A DNA stretch of 64,000 nucleotides from an uncultured Paracoccaceae bacterium (GTDB taxonomy: Bacteria > Pseudomonadota > Alphaproteobacteria > Rhodobacterales > Rhodobacteraceae), in the NCBI GenBank assembly GCA_947503935.1, contig CANNFR010000006.1:288728-352727 (forward strand), read 5' to 3'. Shown piece after piece: positions 34,201-42,872 of the stretch; position 1 is the stretch's first letter, and each line of letters opens with the position of its first letter. The notes under the pieces are model-generated. The model saw only the letters and a list, made by a program, of their open reading frames with translations, did not search any database and had not been told where the DNA came from. The position numbers and the translations under genes were made by a program.

Positions 34201-34663
34201 GCGGCTGGGTGTGCTGGCGGCCCGCGGCGCGCTTCGTCGTCTGGCGGAGGAACGACGCAGCGACATGCTGCGCGATGTCGAGGCGGCCTTTGTGACAATG
34301 ACCAAACCCAAATGGCGCGGCGTCGAGGTTTGGAGCCAGGTCGAAGGCGAAAAGCTGGTCGGCATCGACGCCGACGGGGACAAGGTTCCGGTCGATAAGA
34401 TGTCGACGGGGACTATGGGCCAGCTCTACTTCGCCTTGCGGCTAGCGGGGTATCGCAGCTTTGCGTGTGACCTCGGACCCCTTCCGATGATCCTCGACGA
34501 CATCATGGAAACGTTCGACGACACACGGGCGCGGGCCGCATTGCAACTGTGCGCCGAGATAGGGGCAAGTGGACAGGCAATCCTCTTCACGCACCACGCG
34601 CACCTGGTTGAGATGGCCCAGACCGCAGTTCCGGGGGTGGCCATTGTGGAGATGCCAACCTGA
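31253..34663 (+). CDS. YhaN/SbcC-like AAA ATPase with long coiled coil
   Basis: 1136 residues. Walker A GPNEAGKST is at 36-44, followed by FFGFRAGAHPYAFRFERSDL typical of YhaN-type ATPases. Residues ~180-1000 are mostly heptad-rich coiled coil, broken near the middle. The C-terminal lobe carries the signature region STGTMGQLYFALRLAGY and Walker B LPMILDDIMETFDD, ending with a switch His (LFTHH). There is no zinc-hook CxxC. Partner of the preceding nuclease; acts on DNA ends by analogy. Confidence 0.9.
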   Translation: MRLNALHLIRYGNFEDAEIVFPVPARDTPDVTVVYGPNEAGKSTAFHALLDIFFGFRAGAHPYAFRFERSDLLVGADLDLSGRGATVLRRNSKRLKSLLDMHNRPVADAILGSALHGLTRDEFEERFLLDERGLRDGGERIASAKGDLGQLLHAGVSGLTGISETLNTLSERAEKFHKKHGRATELKLVSDRLKQIGRELRADRLTSERERTLRQDRDQKAALFDAENTALVTAQKRRLAATAASTWFDRTQEMERLAEALKDYPSGPDLPRHAAERVAALVEKVSSLEARITEADDDVAGLDQIIEENPADTLSPALNAELERLDQMTVDGAPLMDRATTARADLDRRTADRDALAMEISTARARLSVSGTAVADLFLDTAELEEIAEAVEACRMAREALNTAKAVADAARAREGEAPSEPQDLALLRDAFEAWRTVSDLTTFETEREQTLARLTKAAADLPADWTGLVDAGLPALETLEKAAREWSDLSSDIAAAKSNIEERSKEFEDATADLSALQAAPEAVDAAMTEETRRHRDLAWTRHRDDLSDPSADQFEAAMRADDSARAHFVAGAEIRQRRLEAQRREKTAKARFETAEAWLADLIDRRESLLEVHSRLSARLGLEAGTIPAAFGPRRQTLSAASNAAADHSNAQAALDTRRHREEALRTELMEAARALDLGGGKGDMAARVQRVLTLEESDRKAWSRWRDSQKAIDKLDDDALVKKDDLKRAELDFERLTSSLPLPDRSVEGVRTALPQLRNLLRLHTDHQRLDERIEALQRAISALSEGAERLVKILGATEDQGGRDPIQTIDQARIRVAAATRADEKRGDAESRRDKLTAARLRHNTDLGTARNELDDRFKGQDQDDNLAPSDRIARLVERDRLRAERLTADRDRQQAIVGVDKDLFGEELDLLPDASRGPVLEQQVQDAQDSRDAARDAAREAERLYREAFDAADRSDLATEQATLLETLRNGGRQAVVARLGVLAARGALRRLAEERRSDMLRDVEAAFVTMTKPKWRGVEVWSQVEGEKLVGIDADGDKVPVDKMSTGTMGQLYFALRLAGYRSFACDLGPLPMILDDIMETFDDTRARAALQLCAEIGASGQAILFTHHAHLVEMAQTAVPGVAIVEMPT

Positions 34664-34842
34664 CCGACCGAGCCTTCATCACGTGGCTGAACCTCACCGT
34701 TCGCGAGATTGGTCTTCCAGAAGGGTCGCGGTTCTTTGGCATCGGGAACACCCGAACGCTGTGGCGGGCGGTACCAAGTACGGAGCTAGACTTTCACTAT
34801 GCAGATCGTCGTTGAAAGACGCTTGTCGGATGGAGGAAGAAA

Positions 34843-35952
34843 GTGAGCTTTTCATTCTGGTGGATCGTTGGCGGAGTCGTTCTCGTGATTCTCGGAATCT
34901 GGGCCTGGAAGCCGAGTAAGGCCACCCGACAACACCGGCATGACGATGAGACCCGGCCCTCAACCGAAGCGGCAAAACCCAAGGCGACTTCCGGCGCCAA
35001 GCAACGTGGATTGCGGGCTCCGGCTTCGATGGGTTGGGATGTCCATGAGTTTGGCGACAATGCGCCCGCGGGCGATTGGGTACAGTGGAAGATTGGAAGC
35101 GGATGGTTCGACGTCCAAGGACTCTTCAATCGCAAGGAGTCAGCAAGAGAGTTTCTTCGACTGGCCGCCCAAGCCGACGAGCGGGGCGAGCCTTTCGGGG
35201 CATTGCTTAATCCCGAGCCTGACAACACGTTTGACAAGAACGCCATGCAGGTGATCGGCATCCTTGGTCCGCACGAAACGCCGACATCACGGGTCCTCTT
35301 GGGATATGTGCCTGCCGATGTGGCGGCTGAGGTCGCAAGCTTTCCGGAGGGGATGCCAATTGCCGTGGAACTGAAGAAGTCCCGGATCGGGGAGGTCGAC
35401 GTCATATTGAACTGCGCAGGTCTATGGCCACCGGCCAAGCAGCGACGGGAGCAGGGATTTGAGAAAGCGCCATCGAAACCTGTCACCAGAGTGGACGAGA
35501 ACGCACTCGAGAAGCTCGATTCATTGATCGAGCGGATGAACGCGATGCCTGCCCTTACAGCGAAGCAGCCGGATGCGAGGCAGAAACAGAACAGGATCGA
35601 TTTCATCGAGGACGACGAGGTTACGATTCAGCGTAAGTTGGTCGAAATGGAAGCCGACAGATCGCCTTCGGTTCTCGAGGACCCTGGCGGCATCAAACAA
35701 TACGACAACGACCTCGCCAAGCAGGTGGAGATCGTCAGCGAGGGACTCGATGGATGGGAACGCTCCGGCATGACACCCGCGCCGTACTATTCCTACCGGA
35801 TTGCTGTGATCCTTTCGAAGCAGAAAGAGGTTGAGCGCGAGAAGGCTTTCCTAGCCGCTTGGTGCAGGCATTTCTCCGAAGTTGGTATCGGGCAGCGCTA
35901 TACGGACTTGGTCGAGCGAGCTCGCAAGAAGGGTGCCATTCCAGCGGACTGA
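34843..35952 (+). CDS. Membrane-anchored HIRAN-domain protein
   Basis: 369 residues from GTG 34843 after GGAGGAAGAAA. Residues 4-21 form one membrane helix, followed by a charged linker and a HIRAN-like domain at about 88-185 (FDVQGLFNRKESAREF, EPDNTFDKNAMQV, LLGYVPADVAAEV). HIRAN domains bind 3' DNA ends. The C-terminal 150 residues are helical and unassigned. It lies 179 nt after the YhaN gene on the same strand, so it may be part of that module. A HIRAN domain on a membrane anchor is unusual. Confidence 0.7.
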   Translation: MSFSFWWIVGGVVLVILGIWAWKPSKATRQHRHDDETRPSTEAAKPKATSGAKQRGLRAPASMGWDVHEFGDNAPAGDWVQWKIGSGWFDVQGLFNRKESAREFLRLAAQADERGEPFGALLNPEPDNTFDKNAMQVIGILGPHETPTSRVLLGYVPADVAAEVASFPEGMPIAVELKKSRIGEVDVILNCAGLWPPAKQRREQGFEKAPSKPVTRVDENALEKLDSLIERMNAMPALTAKQPDARQKQNRIDFIEDDEVTIQRKLVEMEADRSPSVLEDPGGIKQYDNDLAKQVEIVSEGLDGWERSGMTPAPYYSYRIAVILSKQKEVEREKAFLAAWCRHFSEVGIGQRYTDLVERARKKGAIPAD

Positions 35953-36128
35953 AATTTGGTGCAGGTGGCTTGGCACGCCCGTGATAGCGGAGGTATTCAC
36001 CGGTCGGAGCGGTAACGATAATGGGACCCACTATATCTCAAAGGCGGTCATTCAGGATCACAGCGCATGGGTCCGCTGTGCCGGACTTTCCGGCTTTTGG
36101 ACAGTTGGAGATTAATGTCTGCATTCGA

Positions 36129-37298
36129 CTAAGCCTTTTTCACAGCGCCCACAAATCGAGTGATCTCTTCTTGCGTGTTAAAATAATGTACGGATGCTCT
36201 TACCATGGCAGGCAACCCACGCTCCTCAAAATCAAGACGCGCAGCCGTCACCGGAGCGACCGACACATTCATGTTTTGCGTGCGCAGACCATCGGCAATT
36301 GATTTGGACTCAACACCGTCCTTCGAGAACGTGACGATGCCCGATTTTTTCAGGCCCAAGTCATGCACTGAAACGCCGTCAATTTCGGAAAGTGCGTCGC
36401 GCAGGTGGTCAGCAAGGTCGACGACACGTGTTTCGATATTGGCCAGTCCAACGTTGCGCGCGTATCGGACGGCTTCCATCAGGCCAACGCGTCCTGCGAC
36501 ATAGCTCTCCCAGTTCTGGAACCGTTTGGCACCGGCGGCAAGTTCGTATCCGTTTGTCTCAGACCAGGTAGCCGAATGCAGGTCAATAAAAGGCGGATCG
36601 ATCCTATCAAGTGCACTCCGACGCACGTAAAGGAATCCGGTGCCCCTTGGTCCGCGCAGAAATTTTCGCCCGGTGCCGGATAGAACGTCACAGCCGATTT
36701 CTTCAACATCCACCTCAATCTGCCCCACGGACTGGCACGCATCCAGCAAATAAAAGACGCCGTGTTTTTTCGCGACCGTCCCCACCTCGGCAGCAGGGTT
36801 GATCAAGCCGCCCTGCGTTGGCACATGTGTGATGGCGATCAATTTCGTCTGAGGTCCGACCATGGCATCCAACGCATTGACATTAATTTGGCCGGTATCG
36901 TCAGACGGGACGAGGTCGATTTCAAAGCCAAGGCGATGCGATTGCTGCATCAGTGCAAGGTAGTTGGAGGCATATTCGGACGCATGCGTGATCACCCTGT
37001 CACCGGGTCCAAGATGCAGGCCATAGAACGCCATATCCCACGCGCGCGTTGCATTTTCCACATAGGCGATTTCATCGGGCCCAGCATTCAGTAAGCCCGC
37101 AAACTCGGTATAGAAGGCCTGAATATCATCCTGCGCGCGCCTTTCAGCCTCATATCCGCCGACTTCGTTTTCGTCGCGCAGCACATTTCGCAGCGCGTCA
37201 AACACCGATGTCGGCATCAGCGATGAGCCTGCACTATTGAAGTGCAAAATGTTCTGACAGCTTGGGGTGTCCCGGCGGATTTTCTCAATATCAATCAT
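36129..37298 (-). CDS. Aminotransferase class V-fold PLP enzyme
   Basis: 389 residues of the cysteine-desulfurase/isopenicillin-epimerase-like group. Typical points are FNSAGSSLMP near residue 20, YLLDACQSVGQIEVDV near 190 (PLP-pyridine Asp) and the lysine in SGTGRKFLRGPRGTGFLYV. No conserved active-site Cys loop for sulfur transfer is evident, so desulfurase activity is doubtful. It is the third gene of an aldolase - HAD - aminotransferase operon. The substrate is unknown. Confidence 0.85.
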   Translation of the reverse strand: MIDIEKIRRDTPSCQNILHFNSAGSSLMPTSVFDALRNVLRDENEVGGYEAERRAQDDIQAFYTEFAGLLNAGPDEIAYVENATRAWDMAFYGLHLGPGDRVITHASEYASNYLALMQQSHRLGFEIDLVPSDDTGQINVNALDAMVGPQTKLIAITHVPTQGGLINPAAEVGTVAKKHGVFYLLDACQSVGQIEVDVEEIGCDVLSGTGRKFLRGPRGTGFLYVRRSALDRIDPPFIDLHSATWSETNGYELAAGAKRFQNWESYVAGRVGLMEAVRYARNVGLANIETRVVDLADHLRDALSEIDGVSVHDLGLKKSGIVTFSKDGVESKSIADGLRTQNMNVSVAPVTAARLDFEERGLPAMVRASVHYFNTQEEITRFVGAVKKA

Positions 37299-37328
37299 GG
37301 ATGCGGTTCTCTTTATTTGGTTGATTGT

Positions 37329-38057
37329 TCAATTACTGTGTGTGTCGCAAATAAGCTGCTGCGCCGCATTTGCGGCCTCTACGATGGTCATGAGGTTTGG
37401 CGCTTTCGCGTGGGGTTTGGCACCGCTTTCGTCATCTGAACGTGGTGAACGTTCGATCCAGATGCTGCTCATCCCCAGTGCGTGTGCAGGGCGTGCTTCA
37501 CACAGGCCTTCTGCAATGTGGATCACCTTGCCGGGCGTTTCACCAAGACTGTGCAGCGCCTGTTCAAAGATGCGGGTGTCTGGTTTGTAGCTATGCATTT
37601 GTTGCGACGTGACGACCGCATCAAAACGGACATTGATGTTGCGTAGGGTCTGCGAAATCAGATCATCATCGACATTCGAGATGATCGCCAATCGAAAGTG
37701 TCCGGCCAATTGCGCAAGGGCTTTGTTGGTTTCATCAAAAACTGGCCACGTAGGAAGCGACTGCGCGAATTTCTTGCCGAGTTCAGGGTCTGCTCGTCTC
37801 AATAGTCTTTTGGCAATTTGATCCGCGACGTTCTGCAAAACGCTGCTGTAAGGGAAAATGCCTTTGCGGATTTCAACCGCATCAAGCTCTAAAAACATGT
37901 CGATGAGCGCGTCATCCGAGACGTGGTCTTGCGAGAAGCCATAAATATCACGCAATACCCGTGACGCGCCGCCTTCCCAATCAACAAGGGTGCCGTAGCA
38001 ATCAAAGGTCAGTGTTGTCGGCTTCGCTGCCGCGAACAGGTCGATCATATCATTCAT
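37329..38057 (-). CDS. HAD-superfamily hydrolase, haloacid dehalogenase type II-like
   Basis: 242 residues from ATG 38057 (AGGA upstream; longer start would overlap the aldolase stop). HAD motif I is TFDCYGTLVDWEGG with the nucleophile Asp, motif II is IISNVDDDL, motif III Lys in HSYKPDTRIFEQAL, and motif IV is weak: IAEGLCEARPAHALGM where family members usually have VAQSLFHDHVPA. It could be a phosphatase or dehalogenase acting on the same compound as its neighbours. Confidence 0.85.
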   Translation of the reverse strand: MNDMIDLFAAAKPTTLTFDCYGTLVDWEGGASRVLRDIYGFSQDHVSDDALIDMFLELDAVEIRKGIFPYSSVLQNVADQIAKRLLRRADPELGKKFAQSLPTWPVFDETNKALAQLAGHFRLAIISNVDDDLISQTLRNINVRFDAVVTSQQMHSYKPDTRIFEQALHSLGETPGKVIHIAEGLCEARPAHALGMSSIWIERSPRSDDESGAKPHAKAPNLMTIVEAANAAQQLICDTHSN

Positions 38058-38067
38058 CAGGTCGATC

Positions 38068-38781
38068 CTAAGCTCGGTACTTTGGCTGGGTCGCATCCAG
38101 AAGACGCTTCATCCCGTCCAGATAGCCTGGCTCGCCGTTGCAGTCTTCACTTGCCAGAGCCTTGGCGTAGGCTTTGTCCATGGGTTCAACATCGGCCCCG
38201 CTTGCCATCGCCAAAAGTTGAATTCGGCAGGCACGTTCAAGCTGATACGCCGAGACGCTGGCGTCGGCCAATGATGGGGCCGCAATCAGGATCCCATGAT
38301 TTTTCATGAACAGAACCTTCCTGTCACCAAGCGCCTTTGCCATTTCTTCACCCTCGGCAGCGCTCGTTCGCGGAACCGCATAGCTGTCGAGATAGCCGAC
38401 CTTCCCGTGGAAATACGCGCTTGTCTGGCTCAGGAGCGTGTCAAACCGAACGTTCCAAAGGACAGTCAGCGCTGTCGCGTGTGGCGAATGAAAATGTAGA
38501 ATACACGTCACGTCTGGCCGTGCTTGGTAGATCGGCAGGTGGATCGGTACTGCATCGTGGTTCGCCAATCCGTCACCGGCAACAAGGTCGCCACCTTTAT
38601 CGTATGAAAGCAGCGAACTGGCCCGCACCATTGAGAAATGGGTGTTGCTCGGCGTCACGAGATACCGCGCACCACCATCGAGTTTGCAGCTAAAGTGCGT
38701 CCATGTCCCTTCATGTAGACCTTCTAAAGCGAAAATCCGATGCACGGCGGCAAGGTCTATTCTAAGTGCCGCTTCATTCAT
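38068..38781 (-). CDS. Class II aldolase/adducin family protein
   Basis: 237 residues. Zinc-ligand motif HFHSPHATAL near residue 96 and a later His (MKNHGILIA near 163) match the fuculose-phosphate-aldolase-like fold; EGTWTHFS near 23 and TPSNTHFS near 43 line the active site. It starts the operon divergent from the LysR gene. Members act as aldolases, epimerases or decarboxylases, so the reaction is open. Confidence 0.88.
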   Translation of the reverse strand: MNEAALRIDLAAVHRIFALEGLHEGTWTHFSCKLDGGARYLVTPSNTHFSMVRASSLLSYDKGGDLVAGDGLANHDAVPIHLPIYQARPDVTCILHFHSPHATALTVLWNVRFDTLLSQTSAYFHGKVGYLDSYAVPRTSAAEGEEMAKALGDRKVLFMKNHGILIAAPSLADASVSAYQLERACRIQLLAMASGADVEPMDKAYAKALASEDCNGEPGYLDGMKRLLDATQPKYRA

Positions 38782-38826
38782 TTTGTTTGACCTTCGGCAT
38801 TGGTTTTCACCTGATTAACGTTATCG

Positions 38827-38846
38827 CGTGGAGCGTCAGCTCCACG
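38827..38846. repeat. Perfect inverted repeat between LysR and aldolase genes
   Basis: Arms CGTGGAGC and GCTCCACG (8 bp) with a 4-nt loop GTCA, in the 151-bp divergent promoter region. It may be a regulator site or a short hairpin. Confidence 0.45.
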
Positions 38847-38932
38847 ACCTTGCGCCAAGTGATAGTGCTCCTTTCGTTATCCTCGAAACGAATTATATTT
38901 CTAATCGTGATAAGCATTGGGAATATCAAAAG

Positions 38933-39820
38933 ATGAAGCAAGATTTGGAAATCGACCTGTTGCGGGCATTCATGGCAGTGGCAACGCATCTGAACTTCAC
39001 GAAAGCCGCGCAGTCCGTTGGTCGGACGCAATCTGCCGTCAGCCTGAAAATCAAGCGCCTTGAACAGATCGTTGGCAGACCTCTTTTCGACAGAGACCGT
39101 CAATCTGTTTCAATCACGCCAACCGGAGAAACCCTGAAGGTTTTTGCAAAGCGTATCTTAATCGCGAACGACACCGCGCTTTCCCAGATACAGCAACCTG
39201 ACATTGAAGGGCGCGTTCGTGTTGGTGCGCCCGATGACTACGCAACGCTGGTACTGCCCAAGATACTGGCAATGATCGCAGCAGAGCATCCAAGGCTACA
39301 GATCGAAGTGGTTTGCGAGAACACAACAGACTTGCTCAGCATGCTCGACAATCGCGATCTCGACATTGCTATCGGGGTCCACACACCCGATACCGTGTCG
39401 GGGCAGATCATTTGTCATGAACCCCTGCATTGGGTTGCGGCACCGGGTTACACCAACGACCCTGATGCCGACCTGTCTCTTGTTCTGTGGCCACATGATT
39501 GCGCAAGTCGGGTGATCGCAATGGATGCTTTGAAACAGACTGACCGAAAATGGCGTGTCGCCTATTCAACGCGCAGTATGCGACTGATCGAAAGCGCACT
39601 GCTGAACGGCCCGTCCCTCGGCGTTATGGAAGCCTCCTGCATTCCGGCATCGTTGCAGATCGTTGATGGCAAGATTGGATTGCCGCCACTGCCTGACGTG
39701 GCGATTTCGATCCACAGTTCTGAGGCTGCTGAGCCCAACACTGCGCTCGTCTCGAAGATCATCTTGGGAAACTTTGGAACGAATTTACGGGCAACAGCAA
39801 GAGAGCTTCTAAATCGCTGA
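38933..39820 (+). CDS. LysR-family transcriptional regulator
   Basis: 295 residues from ATG 38933; the reading upstream of it lacks LysR similarity. Winged HTH at about residues 18-45 (FTKAAQSVGRTQSAVSLKIKRLEQ), followed by the effector domain (VRVGAPDDYATLVLPKIL). It is divergent from the aldolase - HAD - aminotransferase operon, which it probably regulates. Confidence 0.92.
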   Translation: MKQDLEIDLLRAFMAVATHLNFTKAAQSVGRTQSAVSLKIKRLEQIVGRPLFDRDRQSVSITPTGETLKVFAKRILIANDTALSQIQQPDIEGRVRVGAPDDYATLVLPKILAMIAAEHPRLQIEVVCENTTDLLSMLDNRDLDIAIGVHTPDTVSGQIICHEPLHWVAAPGYTNDPDADLSLVLWPHDCASRVIAMDALKQTDRKWRVAYSTRSMRLIESALLNGPSLGVMEASCIPASLQIVDGKIGLPPLPDVAISIHSSEAAEPNTALVSKIILGNFGTNLRATARELLNR

Positions 39821-39827
39821 CCCGCAA

Positions 39828-39930
39828 GCGGCCATCTGTGCGAAGCGCAGCATTGGTTGGATTGGGCTCCCTTGAGACCTTAGCTGCTAGTGTTCTAAAG
39901 ACGGTTGCGCGGACAAAGCCGACCATCAAG
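39828..39930 (+). repeat. Dispersed intergenic repeat, copy 1
   Basis: Contains GCAGCATTGGTTG and ATTGGGCTC...GAGACCTTAGCTGC followed by GCGCGGACAAAG, the core shared by the intergenic copies in this half of the window. Confidence 0.6.
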
Positions 39931-39997
39931 GGATGACCCGCGAAGGTCTGCTCCTAAATCGCTCTTAAGCTATGTGGCGGCTGAGATAAGCGCCCTG

Positions 39998-40627
39998 TCA
40001 AGACGTATCCCTGAGCGTTTTCAGACCCAGCATTACCGCAGCGCCGATCAGGAACACGCTACCAATCCGCTGGATCAAGACAGTCGCACTGCCTTTCAGT
40101 TTGCTAGCCAACCAACTCGCGCTGACGCCGTAGCTGGCCAAAAACGTGCCGTCCACAACGAGATATGTGATCGAAAGTGCAAGAAATTGAGGAACGAAGG
40201 GATGGTTTGGGTTGATGAATTGCGGAAATAGAGCTGCGAAGAAAACAACGGCTTTGGGGTTTGCCGCCGAGGTGAGGAAACCCTGACCCCAAAGGATTTT
40301 CAAGGATGCAGACGGAGCCGCACCCGCCGTCGTTTTGGCATGGCTCGCATTTCTCCACATACGAATACCCATCCAGATCAAATAGGCTACGCCTGCCCAT
40401 TTTATGACCGTCAAAGCGTTTTGCGATGTCACCAGAATTGCCGCCAGTCCCAAACCAGCGGCAAGCATTTGAAGCCCGTTCGCAGTCAAATCGCCAGCGG
40501 CAGTTGCGAGCGATGGCCGAAACCCATGTGTCATGCTGTTGGACAACATCAGAAGATGACTGGGACCTGGTGTGATCATAAAGGCCACTACCGTCGCCAA
40601 ATAGGCCAACCAGATTTCAAAGCTCAT
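39998..40627 (-). CDS. LysE/RhtB family exporter
   Basis: 209 residues with five to six membrane segments; the family signature lies near the start (MITPGPSHLLMLSNSMTHG) and the NPKAVVFFAALFPQF motif is at about 125. These proteins export amino acids or their derivatives. It overlaps an EamA gene by 4 nt (upstream in the operon), giving an exporter pair, divergent from a LysR gene. Confidence 0.9.
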   Translation of the reverse strand: MSFEIWLAYLATVVAFMITPGPSHLLMLSNSMTHGFRPSLATAAGDLTANGLQMLAAGLGLAAILVTSQNALTVIKWAGVAYLIWMGIRMWRNASHAKTTAGAAPSASLKILWGQGFLTSAANPKAVVFFAALFPQFINPNHPFVPQFLALSITYLVVDGTFLASYGVSASWLASKLKGSATVLIQRIGSVFLIGAAVMLGLKTLRDTS

Positions 40628-41508
40628 GGGTGCGTTCCTTCGTCTGTCAAAGCGGCTTCTGGCGTAGATTCATCCTTGATGGATAGCAGCACGGCGATCA
40701 ACACAATAGCACCACCTGTGAACGTCGCTGTGCTTGGCATTTCTGCAAAGATGAAGAACGCGAATATCGGCGCAAGCGGTGTTTCCAGTGCGCTTAACAG
40801 GGCCGTTTGACCTGATGGAACACGCTTTGCGCCTTCGGCTAATGTTACCGATGCTATGGCGAACAGCAGGCCAAATGCTGCTAAAACTGCTATCTCAAAA
40901 GGGGCAGTTTCAAACGGCGCACCGAATATGAGAGATGGCGGGATCAGGAAAAGAGACTGCATGACGGATGGGCCTGCGCCGGGTGTTTGTGGATAGACCC
41001 TGTAAATTACCATGATGGTTGCCATTGCGGTGGTCATGACCAGTGCGAGTGCATCGCCGGTCAGGTTCACCGAGCCAATGGACCCCACAACAATAACCCC
41101 TACGCCGATGAGAGCGAGAAGCGACCCAGCAAGCGTTCGTCTCGTAATTCGCTCTCCTATGGCAAGCCAGGCCAGCATCGCCGCGATCAAAGGTGCAGCG
41201 GCATAGATCAAAGACACATTGGCGATAGATGTGAGCTTGAATGCTGGAATAAATGCCGCCGTGCCAATCGCGCCTATGACGCCAACGGGCCAACCGCTTT
41301 TTCCCATGTTGAAGAAGTTCTGCCGGTATGTGCCTTTGCCGAGTGTCCACCCTGTCGTGAAACCGGCAGCGAACACACCTCGCCAGAAAATGACAGACCA
41401 CGCCCCTGCGACAACGCCTTTCGTGAAAATACCAGCCGTGCTGTAGGTCACTGCCGCTACGATCAACAAAATAACGCCGACAGAATACTCCGTTCGTTTT
41501 CCAGACAC
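40624..41508 (-). CDS. EamA/DMT-family transporter
   Basis: 294 residues, ten predicted membrane segments in two EamA repeats (AVTYSTAGIFTKGVVAGAWSVIFWRGVFA; SLIYAAAPLIAAMLAWLAIGERI). Such transporters export small metabolites. It begins 170 nt upstream of a divergent LysR gene and overlaps the LysE gene. Confidence 0.9.
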   Translation of the reverse strand: MSGKRTEYSVGVILLIVAAVTYSTAGIFTKGVVAGAWSVIFWRGVFAAGFTTGWTLGKGTYRQNFFNMGKSGWPVGVIGAIGTAAFIPAFKLTSIANVSLIYAAAPLIAAMLAWLAIGERITRRTLAGSLLALIGVGVIVVGSIGSVNLTGDALALVMTTAMATIMVIYRVYPQTPGAGPSVMQSLFLIPPSLIFGAPFETAPFEIAVLAAFGLLFAIASVTLAEGAKRVPSGQTALLSALETPLAPIFAFFIFAEMPSTATFTGGAIVLIAVLLSIKDESTPEAALTDEGTHP

Positions 41509-41678
41509 GCTTCAGACCCCAACAAAAAGGAACAGTTTTTCTGTTGCGTAAAGCAGAAGACGAATGGTTCTCTTGCGCAGCACAAACTCCTGTTTATTAG
41601 GAAATACAAAGTCATGTGGCTCTTCACAAACGAGAAGAAATCACTTGATAGATTACGAAATCTAAAGTGTATGGGCTT

Positions 41679-42593
41679 ATGTCGTCCTTGCCCCCCTTAA
41701 ACGCTCTACGCGCCTTTGAAGTGGCAGCACGTCATTTGAGCTTCAAAAGGGCAGCCGATGAGCTGAACGTGACGCCAGCAGCGATCAGTCATCAGGTGAA
41801 GGCCCTTGAGGAGTGGCTCGGAACCCCCTTGTTTCATCGCTTGACCCGCGCACTACGACTGACTGAGGCCGGACAAGAGGCGTTGCCAACGCTGACACAG
41901 GGTTTCGGAAAACTGGTTGAGGCCATAGGCCAAATGCAAGCGCACACTGACAGCAAGGTACTCACTGTCAGTGTCAGCCCATCGTTCGGGACAATGTGGT
42001 TGGTGCCTAAGCTTGACCGTTTTCGGGCACGACACCCAGACATTGAAATCAGGATCGATGGCACCGATAAACTCGTCAACATTGCGCAGGGCGATGCTGA
42101 TGTGGCTGTTCGCTATGGGGCAGGAGACTACAAAGGTGTGCGGGTTGACCTGTTGTTCACCCAGCGGAACACGCCCGTTTGTAGCCCGGTTTTGTTGGAG
42201 GGCGATTTTCCGCTGCGCGAACCGAACGATCTTCGCCACCACACTTTGCTCCATGTCGATTGGAAAGACGCAGATGCAAGCTGGCGCATGTGGCTCATAG
42301 CGGCGGGCGTCGCAGGCATCAACGCGGCACGCGGCCCACATTTCACGCAAGAAGGCATGGCTGTTCAGGCCGCGCTGGATGGACAAGGCGTGGCGTTGAT
42401 AGGGGATAAGTTGGTCGAGGATCATCTGACCACAGGCGCTTTGGTTTGCCCGTTCGCGCCCGATATGAGCACGCCCCTTACGTTTTCTCACTATCTGCTA
42501 AGCCCGATGGGTGTGGCCGCCCAACCTAAAGTCACCGCATTTCGTGAGTGGTTGATCGGAGAGCTGCAAGAAACTGATCCGGCGTCACGATAG
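41679..42593 (+). CDS. LysR-family regulator, GcvA-like
   Basis: 304 residues from ATG 41679 (a GTG at 41667 is an alternative). The N terminus LPPLNALRAFEVAARHLSFKRAADELNVTPAAISHQVKALE is typical of GcvA/AmpR-type regulators; the effector domain starts at LTVSVSPSFGTMWLVP. It is divergent from the EamA - LysE pair, its likely target. Confidence 0.92.
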   Translation: MSSLPPLNALRAFEVAARHLSFKRAADELNVTPAAISHQVKALEEWLGTPLFHRLTRALRLTEAGQEALPTLTQGFGKLVEAIGQMQAHTDSKVLTVSVSPSFGTMWLVPKLDRFRARHPDIEIRIDGTDKLVNIAQGDADVAVRYGAGDYKGVRVDLLFTQRNTPVCSPVLLEGDFPLREPNDLRHHTLLHVDWKDADASWRMWLIAAGVAGINAARGPHFTQEGMAVQAALDGQGVALIGDKLVEDHLTTGALVCPFAPDMSTPLTFSHYLLSPMGVAAQPKVTAFREWLIGELQETDPASR

Positions 42594-42594
42594 T

Positions 42595-42692
42595 TGCCGT
42601 TCGTACAGATCGCAGCATCGGTCGAAGTGGGCTCGCTCCCGACCTTAGCTGCAAGGCGTTCGGATGGCAGTAGGGCGGACAAACCAGCCTTT
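42595..42692 (+). repeat. Dispersed intergenic repeat, copy 2
   Basis: CGCAGCATCGGTCGAAGTGG, GGCTC, GACCTTAGCTGCAAG and GGATGGCAGTAGGGCGGACAA appear in order. The rest of the gap to 42872 holds no recognised gene. Confidence 0.65.
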
Positions 42693-42872
42693 TGCAGGTG
42701 CGGCCATTGCTGACGCAGCATCCTTTCGCATTCGCAGCACGCCTACCTCTTTGGCTCAGCCCTTGCCGTCGAACCGGTCGTTGGTGGTGATGAAAAAACG
42801 CTGGGTTGCGCAACCGCTTGCAGAGAAAGCAACTTCCTGTGACCCAACAGAAGGACTAGGGAGCTTTAGAAC

